Below are positions 1 through 6,496 of a stretch of DNA of 9,089 nt, in pieces. Below the pieces are notes generated by a model that had not been told where the DNA came from, did not search any database, and was given only the letters and a program-made list of their open reading frames with translations. Within the stretch, counting starts at the first letter, position 1, and each line of letters starts with the position of its first letter. Source of the stretch: Synechococcales cyanobacterium PMM_0073 (GTDB lineage Bacteria; Cyanobacteriota; Cyanobacteriia; Elainellales; Elainellaceae). The translations under genes were made by a program, and so were the position numbers. The DNA lies in the NCBI GenBank assembly GCA_949127695.1, contig CASBQH010000125.1, forward strand, positions 1-9,089, in the 5' to 3' direction.

Positions 1-1
1 G

Positions 2-88
2 CTCTCAGAAGCATTAGAACAGTATCAACTCTTCTGGCAGCGCTCTGAAACATTACCCAAATGGGATATTACAATTGTCCCTACTTGA
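2..88 (+). CDS. 3' end of a PAS-like reading frame ending at TGA, probably the upstream part of the following kinase
   Basis: The frame starting at base 2 is open to TGA at 86-88 and enters from beyond the window. Its translation ([19 protein letters not shown], then KWDIT) resembles the stretch before the last strands of a PAS fold in cyanobacterial sensors, where a W/Y-D-I/L-x-Y-R-L-R segment leads into the PAC motif. The matching PAC motif (GVPI, then a [10 protein letters not shown] segment) follows in the next frame, which is open from base 18 after a TAG at 15-17. A single +1 shift anywhere in 18-88 would join the two into one PAS domain of about normal length. The alternative is the true C-terminus of an unrelated upstream gene. 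Only 28 residues are visible, so the identification rests on pattern resemblance. Confidence 0.4.
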   Translation, partial: LSEALEQYQLFWQRSETLPKWDITIVPT

Positions 89-1358
89 TTGGGGAGGTAT
101 TTTCTTGCAAGTCCCTAAGGGCGTGCCGATTTTAGAGCCAGACGGCTCCATTCGTGAATGGGTGGGCACAGTCAACGATGTCCATGATCGGAAGCAGGCA
201 GAGGCAGATCTGCGCGAAAACCAGGCACGGCTCAATAGCTTTGTCGAGGCTGATTTGATTGGCATTTTATTTGGCGATATTTACCGCCAAATCTTCTATG
301 CCAATGACAAATTTTTGAACATAGTCGGCTATAGTCGCGCCGATCTAGAAGCTGGCAGACTGGACTGGGTGAACATTACGCCGCCTGAATATCTGCCGCT
401 GGATAAATTAGGTATTTCTGAGGCGCAGTCACGCGGAGCCTGTACGCCCTACGAAAAAGAATATATTCGCAAAGATGGCAGTCGCGTGCCGGTGCTGTTA
501 GGCTATCGGCTGCTGGAGCCTGAGCGCGAGCAGTCTGTGGTTTTTATTTTAGATCTGAGCGCTCAGAAGCAGGCTGAGGCGGCTTTGCTGGCCAACGAAG
601 CTCAGTTTCGGCAAGATCTGGAGCTGCGAGTGCAGGAACGCACCGTCCAGCTTGAGGCCGCCAACCGCGAGCTAGAGTCTTTCTCTTATTCGGTGTCGCA
701 TGATCTGCGCGCCCCGCTGCGCCATATTGCTGGCTTTGTGGAGCTGCTGCAAAAGCGCCTCGACCCCGCCCAGCTGGATGACACCAGCCAGCGCTACCTA
801 AGCATTATTGCCGAAACCACCCGCCAAGCCGGAACCCTGATTGACGATCTGCTGGCATTCTCGCGGATGGCGCGGAGCGAAATGCGCCTGATTCCCATTG
901 AGATGAATCTGCTGGTGCAAGAGGTGCTGCGCGAGCTAGAGCCTGATCTAGCCGGACGCCAAATCGACTGGAAAATTGAGCCGCTGCCCAGCATCCAGGC
1001 CGATCCCTCTATGCTGCGGCTGGTGCTGCGGAATCTGCTGGAAAACGCCGTTAAATATACGCGCCTCCAGCCCTCTAGCCAAATTAGCATCGGCAGCTTT
1101 GAGCAGGAGCAATCGGTGGTGTTCTTTGTTAAGGACAACGGCATTGGGTTTAATATGCAGTATGTTCACAAAATATTTGGAATTTTTCAAAGGCTGCATA
1201 GCGACCCTAACTATGAAGGCACGGGAATTGGTCTAGCCAACGTCCAGCGAATTATTCATCGGCATGGCGGAAGCGTTTGGGCGGAAGGAGCAGTGAACGA
1301 AGGTGCGACACTATTTTTTGCGTTACCTAAACGAGCTGAAGTGATAGAAGTGATTTGA
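75..1358 (+). CDS. PAS sensor histidine kinase, 5' part missing or frameshifted
   Basis: This is the C-terminal part of a cytoplasmic sensor kinase that autophosphorylates on histidine and passes the phosphate to a receiver. With codon 75 as residue 1, residues about 1-38 are the end of a PAS/PAC unit (GVPI to VGT, then DRKQAE) and 50-167 are a complete PAS domain ending in a second QKQAE. Residues 170-205 are a coiled-coil linker. The HisKA motif [12 protein letters not shown] has its phospho-accepting histidine at residue 209. The HATPase has an N-box (N320, N324), the DNGIGF G1 box (D354) and the GTGIGL G2 box (382-387). Catalytic residues look intact. The HisKA/HATPase type resembles kinases of the phytochrome-like group, which commonly sit beside Rcp1-type regulators. 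There is no ATG in frame near the 5' end. The position 75 start is a TTG inside what should be PAS sequence, so the true N-terminus is probably upstream across a frameshift. The frame itself is open from base 18. No membrane segment is visible. The C-terminal kinase assignment is firm; the start is not. Confidence 0.85.
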   Translation: MSLLDWGGIFLQVPKGVPILEPDGSIREWVGTVNDVHDRKQAEADLRENQARLNSFVEADLIGILFGDIYRQIFYANDKFLNIVGYSRADLEAGRLDWVNITPPEYLPLDKLGISEAQSRGACTPYEKEYIRKDGSRVPVLLGYRLLEPEREQSVVFILDLSAQKQAEAALLANEAQFRQDLELRVQERTVQLEAANRELESFSYSVSHDLRAPLRHIAGFVELLQKRLDPAQLDDTSQRYLSIIAETTRQAGTLIDDLLAFSRMARSEMRLIPIEMNLLVQEVLRELEPDLAGRQIDWKIEPLPSIQADPSMLRLVLRNLLENAVKYTRLQPSSQISIGSFEQEQSVVFFVKDNGIGFNMQYVHKIFGIFQRLHSDPNYEGTGIGLANVQRIIHRHGGSVWAEGAVNEGATLFFALPKRAEVIEVI

Positions 1359-1408
1359 ATAAATTCTTTTAACATCTTGCTGTAGCTAGCTTGGAATGAA
1401 CCGCAGTT

Positions 1409-1412
1409 GGAA
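1409..1412 (+). promoter_or_regulatory. Ribosome binding site that favours ATG 1419
   Basis: The purine run GGAAAA begins at 1409 and lies a few bases before ATG 1419. It overlaps the alternative in-frame TTG at 1407, which therefore cannot use it. This supports starting the Rcp1-like gene at 1419. Confidence 0.5.
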
Positions 1413-1418
1413 AAGCTG

Positions 1419-1883
1419 ATGATTGATTTGAAGCGGATTCTGTTGGTAGAGGATAGCCGCAATGACGTAGAGCTAATTCTGAATGCGCTCTCTGAGAATG
1501 CAATTGCCAACGAAGTTGTAGTCGTGCGAGATGGCGAAGAGGCGCTAGACTATCTGCGGCGGCGCGGCATGTTTCGGCTGCGGCTAGAAGGCAACCCCAT
1601 CGCCATTTTGCTCGATCTAAAGCTGCCCAAAATTGACGGCGTTGAGGTCTTGGCCATGCTCAAGTCTGACCCGCAGCTGCGGATGATTCCGGTGATTGTG
1701 CTCTCATCCTCGCAAGAGGAGCCTGACCTAGTTCGCTGCTATGAGCTGGGTACCAATGCTTATGTCGTCAAGCCAATTGATTTTGGCCAGTTTGTTGAAG
1801 TAATCCGGCAGATCGGGCTATTCTGGGCAGTAGTCAACCAGCCGCCGCCCGAAGTTTACCAGTCGCCGCATGGTGTTTCTTAA
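1419..1883 (+). CDS. Rcp1-like single-domain response regulator
   Basis: This is a stand-alone receiver (154 aa), a cytoplasmic phosphotransfer protein with no output domain. The acidic pocket is E11/D12, the phospho-acceptor is D66 in LLDLKLPKIDG, the switch Ser/Thr position is S96 (LSSS), and the conserved lysine is K118 in YVVKPID. The insertion between beta-2 and beta-3 (the DYLRRRG segment, 44-59) and the length of about 150 residues are typical of Rcp1, the cognate regulator of the cyanobacterial phytochrome Cph1. ATG 1419 is chosen because it has a purine-rich RBS just before it and puts the first beta strand (RILLVEDS) at the usual distance from the N-terminus; TTG 1407 adds four residues without support. 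It lies 60 bp after the kinase and 44 bp before the hybrid kinase, so it is the likely phosphate acceptor of one or both. No phytochrome GAF-bilin domain is visible in the window, so 'Rcp1-like' is a family call only. Confidence 0.92.
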   Translation: MIDLKRILLVEDSRNDVELILNALSENAIANEVVVVRDGEEALDYLRRRGMFRLRLEGNPIAILLDLKLPKIDGVEVLAMLKSDPQLRMIPVIVLSSSQEEPDLVRCYELGTNAYVVKPIDFGQFVEVIRQIGLFWAVVNQPPPEVYQSPHGVS

Positions 1884-1885
1884 CT

Positions 1886-1930
1886 TGAGAGGCCAATACC
1901 TGAGAGGCCAATACCTGAGAGGCCAATATG
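1886..1930 (+). repeat. 15-bp tandem repeat, three copies, carrying the Shine-Dalgarno of the hybrid kinase
   Basis: The unit TGAGAGGCCAATACC occurs at 1886-1900 and 1901-1915. The third copy at 1916-1930 differs only in its last two bases, where ATACC becomes ATATG and supplies the ATG start at 1928. Every copy contains GAGAGG, a good Shine-Dalgarno core, and the last copy sits 5 nt before the ATG. In the frame of the downstream gene each unit begins with TGA, so translation cannot start upstream of the last TGA (1916-1918). The repeat fills nearly all of the 44-bp gap after the TAA at 1881-1883. Confidence 0.95.
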
Positions 1931-4480
1931 AGCATCCTGAAATTACTGCTGTTGGAAGATAGCCCCATTGACGCCGAGCTGATCCAAGCGGTGCTGCAAG
2001 AAGGCGGATTAAAATTCACGCTAACCCAGGTGCAGAGCCGCGACAGCTTTCTTGCGGCTTTGCAGGTTGAGCCGTTTGATCTAATTCTCTCTGACTATTC
2101 ACTGCCCGACTTTGACGGACTTTCGGCGCTGGCGATGGCGCAGCAGCTCTGTCCGCGCGTGCCCTTTCTGTTTGTTTCGGCCACGCTGGGCGAAGAGCTG
2201 GCAATTGAAACCCTCAAGAGCGGAGCCACTGACTATGTGCTGAAGCAGCGGCTGGAACGGCTGGTTCCGGCAGTGGAGCGGGCGCTGCGCGAAGCCAAAG
2301 AGCGCCGCAGCCGTCAGCGCGCCGAATTGGCCTTGCAGGATACCGAAACCCAATATCGGCTGCTGTTTGAGCAATCGCCGTTTGGCGTGCTGCTGATTCG
2401 AGCCACAGACCGCAGCTTTGCTGAGTTTAACCCACAGGCGCACAGTCAGCTGGGCTATAGTGCCGCCGAGTTTGCCAACCTAACGCTGGCCGCAATTGAA
2501 GCCGAGCCAGCTGCCGAGCGCGAGTCACACCGCCGTCTCAGCGCCCAGCCGGGGTTTGATCAGTTTGAAACGCAGCACCTGAGCAAATCTGGCGCAGTCC
2601 GAGATGTGCTAGTCACCAGCCAACTGCTGCAAATTGGCGGCCAAGGCTATTTGCACAGCATTTGGCAAGATATTACCGAACGCAAGCAGGCCGAGCAGTC
2701 GCTACAAGAACGCTCAGAGCGCTTAAAAATCCTCTACGAAACCAGCAGCGAACTGCTCTCCACCGATCAGCCGCTGACGCTGCTGGATGAGCTGTTCCAA
2801 AAGCTGGCGAGCCATATAGGTCTGCACTGCTACTTTAGTTTTTTAGTCGAGCGGCAAGATCACAAACTGCTGCTGCATCTCAGCGCCTCCAGCGGCATTT
2901 CTACTGCTGAGGCGGAGGGAATGCGTGATCTAGAAGCAGCTCGCAGCCTCTGCGGACAGGCAATTGAAGCCAATCAGCCCGTTGTGCTATTTGACGTACA
3001 GCAGCTTGATCTGCCTAGAGCGGCCTTGATTCAGTCGCTGGGGATTACAGCTTTTGTCGGCTATCCGCTGGTAGTGCGGGGCAATTTACTAGGAGCGCTG
3101 TCGTTTGGTAGCCGCAGCCGCAGCCGCTTTAACCCCGAAGAGCTAGATCTGCTGCAAGCTACCGCCGACCAAGTGGCCATCGCCCTAGAGCGCACCAATT
3201 TGCTCACCTCGCTCCAGCAGCAGGCCGAACGCCTGACTCAGGCCAATCAAATTAAAGATGAGTTTTTGGCGGTACTCTCGCATGAGCTACGCACGCCGCT
3301 CAACCCGATTTTGGGCTGGTCACGCCTGCTGCGCTCGCGCCAGCATGACGAGGCCACCACGCACCGAGCCTTAGAAATTATTGAGCGCAACGCCAGAATC
3401 CAGACGCAGCTGATTGAAGATTTACTAGATGTATCGCGGATTTTGCAGGGCAAGCTCAACTTAAATATTGCCCCAGTCAATCTGGTATCTGCCGTTGAAG
3501 CGGCTCTAGAAACCGTGCAGCTCGCCGCCGAAGCCAAGCAGATTTCGCTACAATTTTTGATGCCGCAAAGCCTGCCGCAACCCCCATCTCCTGAGGTTTC
3601 TGCCGGTTTCCCCGCCAGTTTCTATATTGTGCTGGGCGACTCAGGCCGAATTCAGCAGGTAATTTGGAATTTGCTCTCTAATGCCGTTAAGTTTACGCCG
3701 GACGGAGGCCGGGTCGAACTGCGGCTAGAAGCCTGTAGCGCGAGCGACAGCCCCGCTCCGCCTCACCCACTGCCCTACCTGCCAGCCACAGCAACTCATG
3801 TGCGTCTGACCGTTTCTGACAACGGCAAAGGCATCAAGCCTGACTTTCTGCCGCATGTGTTTGACTATTTTCGGCAGGCCGATGGCAGCACCACGCGCAG
3901 CTTTGGCGGGCTGGGGCTGGGGTTGGCGATTGTGCGGCACTTGGTTGAGCTGCATGGGGGTACGGTAGAAGTCACCAGTCTGGGCGAACAGCAAGGTGCT
4001 AACTTCACGATTCAGCTGCCGCTGTTTAAGGGCAGTCAGTCGGCTCACGACGCTCAGCTCCCCGGCAATGAGGCCACCGCCTCTGCCGATCTGCTGCTGG
4101 GCGTCAAGGTTTTGGTTGTCGATGACGAACCCGACGCCTTAGACTATGTTGCCTTTTTGCTAGAGCAGTCTGGTGCGGCTGTCACTGCTGTGGCTTCAGT
4201 GCAGACCGCTCTGGCTAGCATTCAGCAATCTCAGCCGCATGTTTTAATTAGCGATATTGGCATGCCCAACCAAGATGGCTACATGCTGCTGCACCAGCTC
4301 AGAGCGCTCCCCGCTGCACAGGGCGGACAGATCCCCGCTATCGCTTTAACAGCCTATGCCCGTGAGGAAGATAGCCAGCAGGCTATACGGGCAGGCTTTC
4401 AAAAGCATCTGGCCAAACCCATCGATCCAGTCCATCTGGTTACGGCAGTTTCAAAGCTGGTCAAGCCAGAAGAACTCTAA
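1928..4480 (+). CDS. Hybrid sensor histidine kinase/response regulator (REC-PAS-GAF-HisKA-HATPase-REC)
   Basis: This is an 850-aa soluble multi-domain phosphorelay protein. Residues 1-120 are an N-terminal receiver (E10/D11, phospho-acceptor D56 in LSDYSLPD, K106) followed by a helical linker. About 140-256 is a PAS domain (QYRLLFEQSPFGVLL to DITERKQAE), and about 265-425 is a GAF domain. HisKA has H452 in LAVLSHELRTPLNP. The HATPase has an N-box (N581, N585), G1 DNGKGI (D631) and G2 GGLGLGLA (660-667). Residues about 725-845 are a C-terminal receiver with D732/D733, D776 in ISDIGMPNQDG, and K830 in LAKPID. All catalytic residues are present. The GAF domain lacks an obvious bilin-binding Cys-His motif, so the ligand is unknown. 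Two proline-rich insertions (546-565 and 607-622) lengthen the HATPase. The start is fixed by the in-frame TGA at 1916-1918 and the RBS in the 15-bp repeat. There is no transmembrane segment. The gene closes the three-gene signalling cluster; no DNA-binding output is present. Confidence 0.95.
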   Translation: MSILKLLLLEDSPIDAELIQAVLQEGGLKFTLTQVQSRDSFLAALQVEPFDLILSDYSLPDFDGLSALAMAQQLCPRVPFLFVSATLGEELAIETLKSGATDYVLKQRLERLVPAVERALREAKERRSRQRAELALQDTETQYRLLFEQSPFGVLLIRATDRSFAEFNPQAHSQLGYSAAEFANLTLAAIEAEPAAERESHRRLSAQPGFDQFETQHLSKSGAVRDVLVTSQLLQIGGQGYLHSIWQDITERKQAEQSLQERSERLKILYETSSELLSTDQPLTLLDELFQKLASHIGLHCYFSFLVERQDHKLLLHLSASSGISTAEAEGMRDLEAARSLCGQAIEANQPVVLFDVQQLDLPRAALIQSLGITAFVGYPLVVRGNLLGALSFGSRSRSRFNPEELDLLQATADQVAIALERTNLLTSLQQQAERLTQANQIKDEFLAVLSHELRTPLNPILGWSRLLRSRQHDEATTHRALEIIERNARIQTQLIEDLLDVSRILQGKLNLNIAPVNLVSAVEAALETVQLAAEAKQISLQFLMPQSLPQPPSPEVSAGFPASFYIVLGDSGRIQQVIWNLLSNAVKFTPDGGRVELRLEACSASDSPAPPHPLPYLPATATHVRLTVSDNGKGIKPDFLPHVFDYFRQADGSTTRSFGGLGLGLAIVRHLVELHGGTVEVTSLGEQQGANFTIQLPLFKGSQSAHDAQLPGNEATASADLLLGVKVLVVDDEPDALDYVAFLLEQSGAAVTAVASVQTALASIQQSQPHVLISDIGMPNQDGYMLLHQLRALPAAQGGQIPAIALTAYAREEDSQQAIRAGFQKHLAKPIDPVHLVTAVSKLVKPEEL
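3110..3127 (+). repeat. AGCCGC hexamer, three tandem copies, coding Ser-Arg repeats in the GAF domain
   Basis: Three identical AGCCGC units encode SRSRSR near the end of the GAF domain, where related GAF domains have a basic FGxRxRxRF-type strand turn. The codons are identical in all copies, so this could be a slippage-prone site, but the protein sequence is compatible with the family. Confidence 0.8.
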
Positions 4481-4490
4481 AGATATATTG

Positions 4491-4524
4491 AATTTATGAG
4501 TGACTATAATTTATGAGTGACTAT
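4491..4524 (+). repeat. 17-bp perfect tandem duplication downstream of the hybrid kinase
   Basis: AATTTATGAGTGACTAT is present twice with no gap (4491-4507 and 4508-4524), starting 10 bp after the stop codon of the hybrid kinase. It is AT-rich, unlike the surrounding genes. No protein-coding role is supported. Confidence 0.95.
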
Positions 4525-4542
4525 ATTCGTCTGTCGAAGTTT

Positions 4543-4581
4543 AAAATTTTAAAAGCCAGCCATTTATAAGTTCTGGCTGGC
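4543..4581 (-). terminator. Rho-independent terminator for the leftward 372-aa gene
   Basis: GCCAGCCA (4555-4562) pairs perfectly with TGGCTGGC (4574-4581) around an 11-nt loop, giving an 8-bp GC-rich stem. Read on the minus strand, the stem is followed at once by TTTTAAAATTTT (4554-4543), a usable U-tract. On the plus strand the stem is followed by GGAATTAAT, so it should act poorly for the signalling cluster. It lies about 90 bp beyond the stop of the minus-strand gene. Confidence 0.75.
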
Positions 4582-4672
4582 GGAATTAATCTATATGCTC
4601 ACTGTAAGCTATTTAGCACCCTTGATTCTCATATGTTTAAGATAACTTTACATTTTAGAGCAATGCTTAACC

Positions 4673-5791
4673 TTAATGCAGCTTGATTTTACTAAACCGC
4701 GCCAGCAAGGCGGGACGGCTTTGGTAGGTTGACTTAAGCTGCTCAAAGCGCTGGGTAAATTCGGGTAACTTCCCTTGATGGTTGGCTAAATCACAGAGGT
4801 CTTGGAGTAGAGCAGTAGCTTCATCGTAGGGTTTTGCTTGCTTCAGCTCAATTAAGTCCACCACTCTAGTCCAGGTTTGGGCGACTTTCGGAGCTAGGGC
4901 TTCTAGCTGCTGGATGCGCTTCTTTCTGGCTGCATTCTGCGCTTGCTGCTGTCGCCTGTGGCTCAGACTCTCAGCAATTTCTGCTAGTTCAGATAGCCGT
5001 CGGTGGCCTGAAGTCGCTGGAGGAGATGTGGCCTGACCGGCCAGCTGTTTCAAGCGGCTAATTAGCTGTAGATCTACGCGGGGTTCTTGCCGAAGCAGCT
5101 TGAGCAAAAATTCTCGCTGCTCGCTGGCCGATAGTTGACTCAGCCAGGTTTCTAGCGGCGGTTCGGCGATGGCAGGCTGGTGCGGACTGGCCTGAGCGGC
5201 GGCAGCCACCCAATCTGGATCTAGCTCGACCAGTTCAACAAATGCTTGCAGTGGCTGGGAAAGCTTATCTAGGTTGGCAGGGATGGAAGGTTCGATTGGA
5301 TCTTCATCCAGGGCATGCTCAGCCAAGTAAGGAGCGGTTCGCAGCCAGACGAGGTAGAGCAGACGCAGATCGCCAAGGATCAGCTCATCTCGCAGCGGCA
5401 GTAAGCGGGACAGCCATCCCGATCCTTCCACCCAGCCGCGTAGACCTTCTTCTTCAACAATATGGATATCGAGAATGACATGCTGGGATGTAGTCGAAAC
5501 AGTAATCGTACCTTCAAGCTCGTAAGGCTGGAACCATTTGGCGTCAACAATCGCCTTTGGAAACCGGAATATTAGCTGCCAGCTGCCCCAGTTGGCGATG
5601 TAAAACATCATGTCAAAGTATTGGGCTAATACTTGCGCTGCTTCACCCCGAAAGCTGCCGTAGTGATACAGAAAAATCGCCTGAGTAGCTGTGAGCTGAA
5701 CCCGACTGGAAAGCTTATGGATTTCGCTCTGCTCTTGAACCGTGAGTGGACGATCAACCGCCTGAAATTCGTAGTACTGATATTCACTCAC
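4673..5791 (-). CDS. Conserved protein of unknown function (MSEYQYYEF family, 372 aa)
   Basis: I recognise the N-terminus (MSEYQYYEFQAVDRPLT) as a conserved family found in cyanobacteria and other bacteria, with no function that I can name. Residues 1-155 form the conserved block, with YHYGSFRGE (42-50), QYFDMMFYIANWGS (57-70), EGSGWLSRLLPLRDEL (122-137) and a helical end (140-160). Residues 210-250 look like a helical linker. The C-terminal part (264-372) is charged and helical, with a probable coiled coil at 275-300 and a four-helix-like pattern afterwards. There is no signal peptide, membrane segment or catalytic signature. From memory, relatives are often found beside SWIM zinc-finger proteins; no such gene is visible here. 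The start is GTG (5789-5791), supported by GAGGAG 9 nt upstream. The gene is convergent with the signalling cluster and is followed by its own terminator. It is probably cytoplasmic. Confidence 0.85.
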   Translation of the reverse strand: MSEYQYYEFQAVDRPLTVQEQSEIHKLSSRVQLTATQAIFLYHYGSFRGEAAQVLAQYFDMMFYIANWGSWQLIFRFPKAIVDAKWFQPYELEGTITVSTTSQHVILDIHIVEEEGLRGWVEGSGWLSRLLPLRDELILGDLRLLYLVWLRTAPYLAEHALDEDPIEPSIPANLDKLSQPLQAFVELVELDPDWVAAAAQASPHQPAIAEPPLETWLSQLSASEQREFLLKLLRQEPRVDLQLISRLKQLAGQATSPPATSGHRRLSELAEIAESLSHRRQQQAQNAARKKRIQQLEALAPKVAQTWTRVVDLIELKQAKPYDEATALLQDLCDLANHQGKLPEFTQRFEQLKSTYQSRPALLARFSKIKLH

Positions 5792-5800
5792 GAATCGATT

Positions 5801-5806
5801 CTCCTC
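5801..5806 (-). promoter_or_regulatory. Strong Shine-Dalgarno fixing the GTG start at 5791
   Basis: On the minus strand GAGGAG lies 9 nt before the GTG of the 372-aa gene. This supports GTG as the start, which also gives the family's usual MSEYQYYEF N-terminus. Confidence 0.75.
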
Positions 5807-5908
5807 ACTTGATTCAGGAAACTCAGTAATCGTATTCTGATTATCTTACAGATGAAATCCTCGAAATCTTTCGCATACAGCCTAATCTCTAATATTTACA
5901 ACCAAGCA

Positions 5909-6229
5909 TTATGCCCGCTCGGCCAAAAACAGTGAGCTATCTCCCTGATGTATTTTAATTTCCCCCTCCAACGTATTTTCATTCTTTAGCTTCAGCCAGC
6001 CACTGCCCGATGCTTCGTCGTTCTCATCACCGCCCTCCCAGGTGAATTCTAGCGTTTCACCAGATTCATCTTTCGCAATTTTACCGTTAATCTGTCCTGT
6101 AACTAAGCCAAACTGAAAATCACCTGATCCCTTTTGATTGATTTCAAGATAAGCCTGTACCTCCATGTTGAAGTAGGCTTCGTTCCAATTCTCCATCTCA
6201 GTAATATGCCAAGTTCCTGCAAATTTCAT
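5909..6229 (-). CDS. Small conserved protein of unknown function (106 aa)
   Basis: The protein starts MKFAGTWHITEMENWNEAYF and contains NMEVQAYLEI (21-30), a GDFQFGLVTGQINGKI stretch (36-51), LEFTWEGGDENDEASGSGWL (60-79) and EGEIKIHQGDSSLFLAERA at the end. I recall close relatives with the same W-E-G-x-D and GSGW pattern scattered across unrelated bacteria, but no assigned function. The alternating hydrophobic pattern with many glycines suggests an all-beta fold of about eight strands; this is inference. It is acidic, with no signal peptide, cysteine or membrane segment, so probably cytoplasmic. The ATG has an AAGGAG RBS 9 nt upstream. Its GC content (about 43% by hand count over 5941-6230) is lower than that of the neighbouring long genes, which together with its place just 3' of a tRNA could hint at acquisition. 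It may be its own transcription unit. Confidence 0.85.
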   Translation of the reverse strand: MKFAGTWHITEMENWNEAYFNMEVQAYLEINQKGSGDFQFGLVTGQINGKIAKDESGETLEFTWEGGDENDEASGSGWLKLKNENTLEGEIKIHQGDSSLFLAERA

Positions 6230-6238
6230 GCTCGATTA

Positions 6239-6244
6239 CTCCTT
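6239..6244 (-). promoter_or_regulatory. Shine-Dalgarno of the 106-aa gene
   Basis: AAGGAG on the minus strand, 9 nt before ATG 6229. It confirms this short gene as translated. Confidence 0.75.
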
Positions 6245-6247
6245 GCC

Positions 6248-6267
6248 AAAAAATCAGGCTTCTGACT
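6248..6267 (-). terminator. Possible weak terminator after tRNA-Ala
   Basis: Read on the minus strand, AGTCAG pairs with CTGATT around an AAGC loop (6 bp with one G-U), and the 3' arm runs into a string of T (6253-6248). The stem is short, so the call is tentative. It would separate the tRNA transcript from the 106-aa gene, whose RBS follows only a few bases later. Confidence 0.35.
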
Positions 6268-6330
6268 GCCACCAAAAATGCTGACAGCTTCGATCTTAAG
6301 CCATTAGTTCAAAACTATTGAAATCAGGAA

Positions 6331-6403
6331 TGGAGCTAAGCGGATTCGAACCGCTGACCTTCTCAATGCCATTGAGACGCGCTACCAACTGTGCTATAGC
6401 CCC
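6331..6403 (-). tRNA. tRNA-Ala (anticodon GGC)
   Basis: The 73-nt minus-strand cloverleaf folds fully. The acceptor GGGGCTA pairs with TAGCTCC and includes the G3:U70 pair that is the alanine identity element. The D arm is GCAC/GCGC with GG in the loop. The anticodon stem TCTCA/TGAGA encloses ATGGCAT (anticodon GGC, reading GCC and GCU). The T arm AGCGG/CCGCT encloses TTCGAAT. The discriminator is A. The 3' CCA is not encoded (TTC follows), so it must be added by the CCA-adding enzyme, as is common in cyanobacteria. Confidence 0.97.
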
Positions 6404-6473
6404 CTATGCGTTTACTATGATGCCGTGCTTTGGGGCAATTCGTCAACTGAATCTTTGAACTTTCCCATGAATT

Positions 6474-6488
6474 TTGCCAGATTGGCAA
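6474..6488 (-). terminator. Perfect 6-bp hairpin just after the recD2 stop
   Basis: TTGCCA and TGGCAA are separated by three bases and start 8 nt after the recD2 TAG. The minus-strand sequence after the stem is AAATTC, not a real U-tract, so it may be a weak terminator or a 3'-end stabilising hairpin rather than a standard terminator. Confidence 0.3.
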
Positions 6489-6496
6489 GTTAGCGC

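Noticed and set aside
1407..1418. TTG start for the Rcp1-like gene
   Set aside because: It overlaps the purine run that serves as RBS for ATG 1419, and adds four residues before the conserved first strand with no support.
1431..1440. AAGCGGATTC shared with the 3' end of tRNA-Ala as an attachment-site copy
   Set aside because: Only 10 bp, inside the coding region of the Rcp1-like gene and about 5 kb away, with no integrase; chance match.
1886..1930. Tandem repeat as a CRISPR remnant
   Set aside because: Units are only 15 bp and directly adjacent with no spacers.
1834..2019. Minus-strand reading frame with LASQV repeats
   Set aside because: It is the reverse reading of the 15-bp tandem repeat and the ends of two well-supported plus-strand genes; no family resemblance.
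4513..4569. Mini-ORF of 18 codons starting MSDYIRLSKF in the second copy of the 17-bp repeat
   Set aside because: No Shine-Dalgarno, and its end lies inside the terminator hairpin; most likely chance.
6414..6446. TTGACG / CATAGT as promoter of tRNA-Ala (minus strand)
   Set aside because: The spacing is 21 bp, too long for a normal sigma-70-type promoter, and the -10 match is weak.
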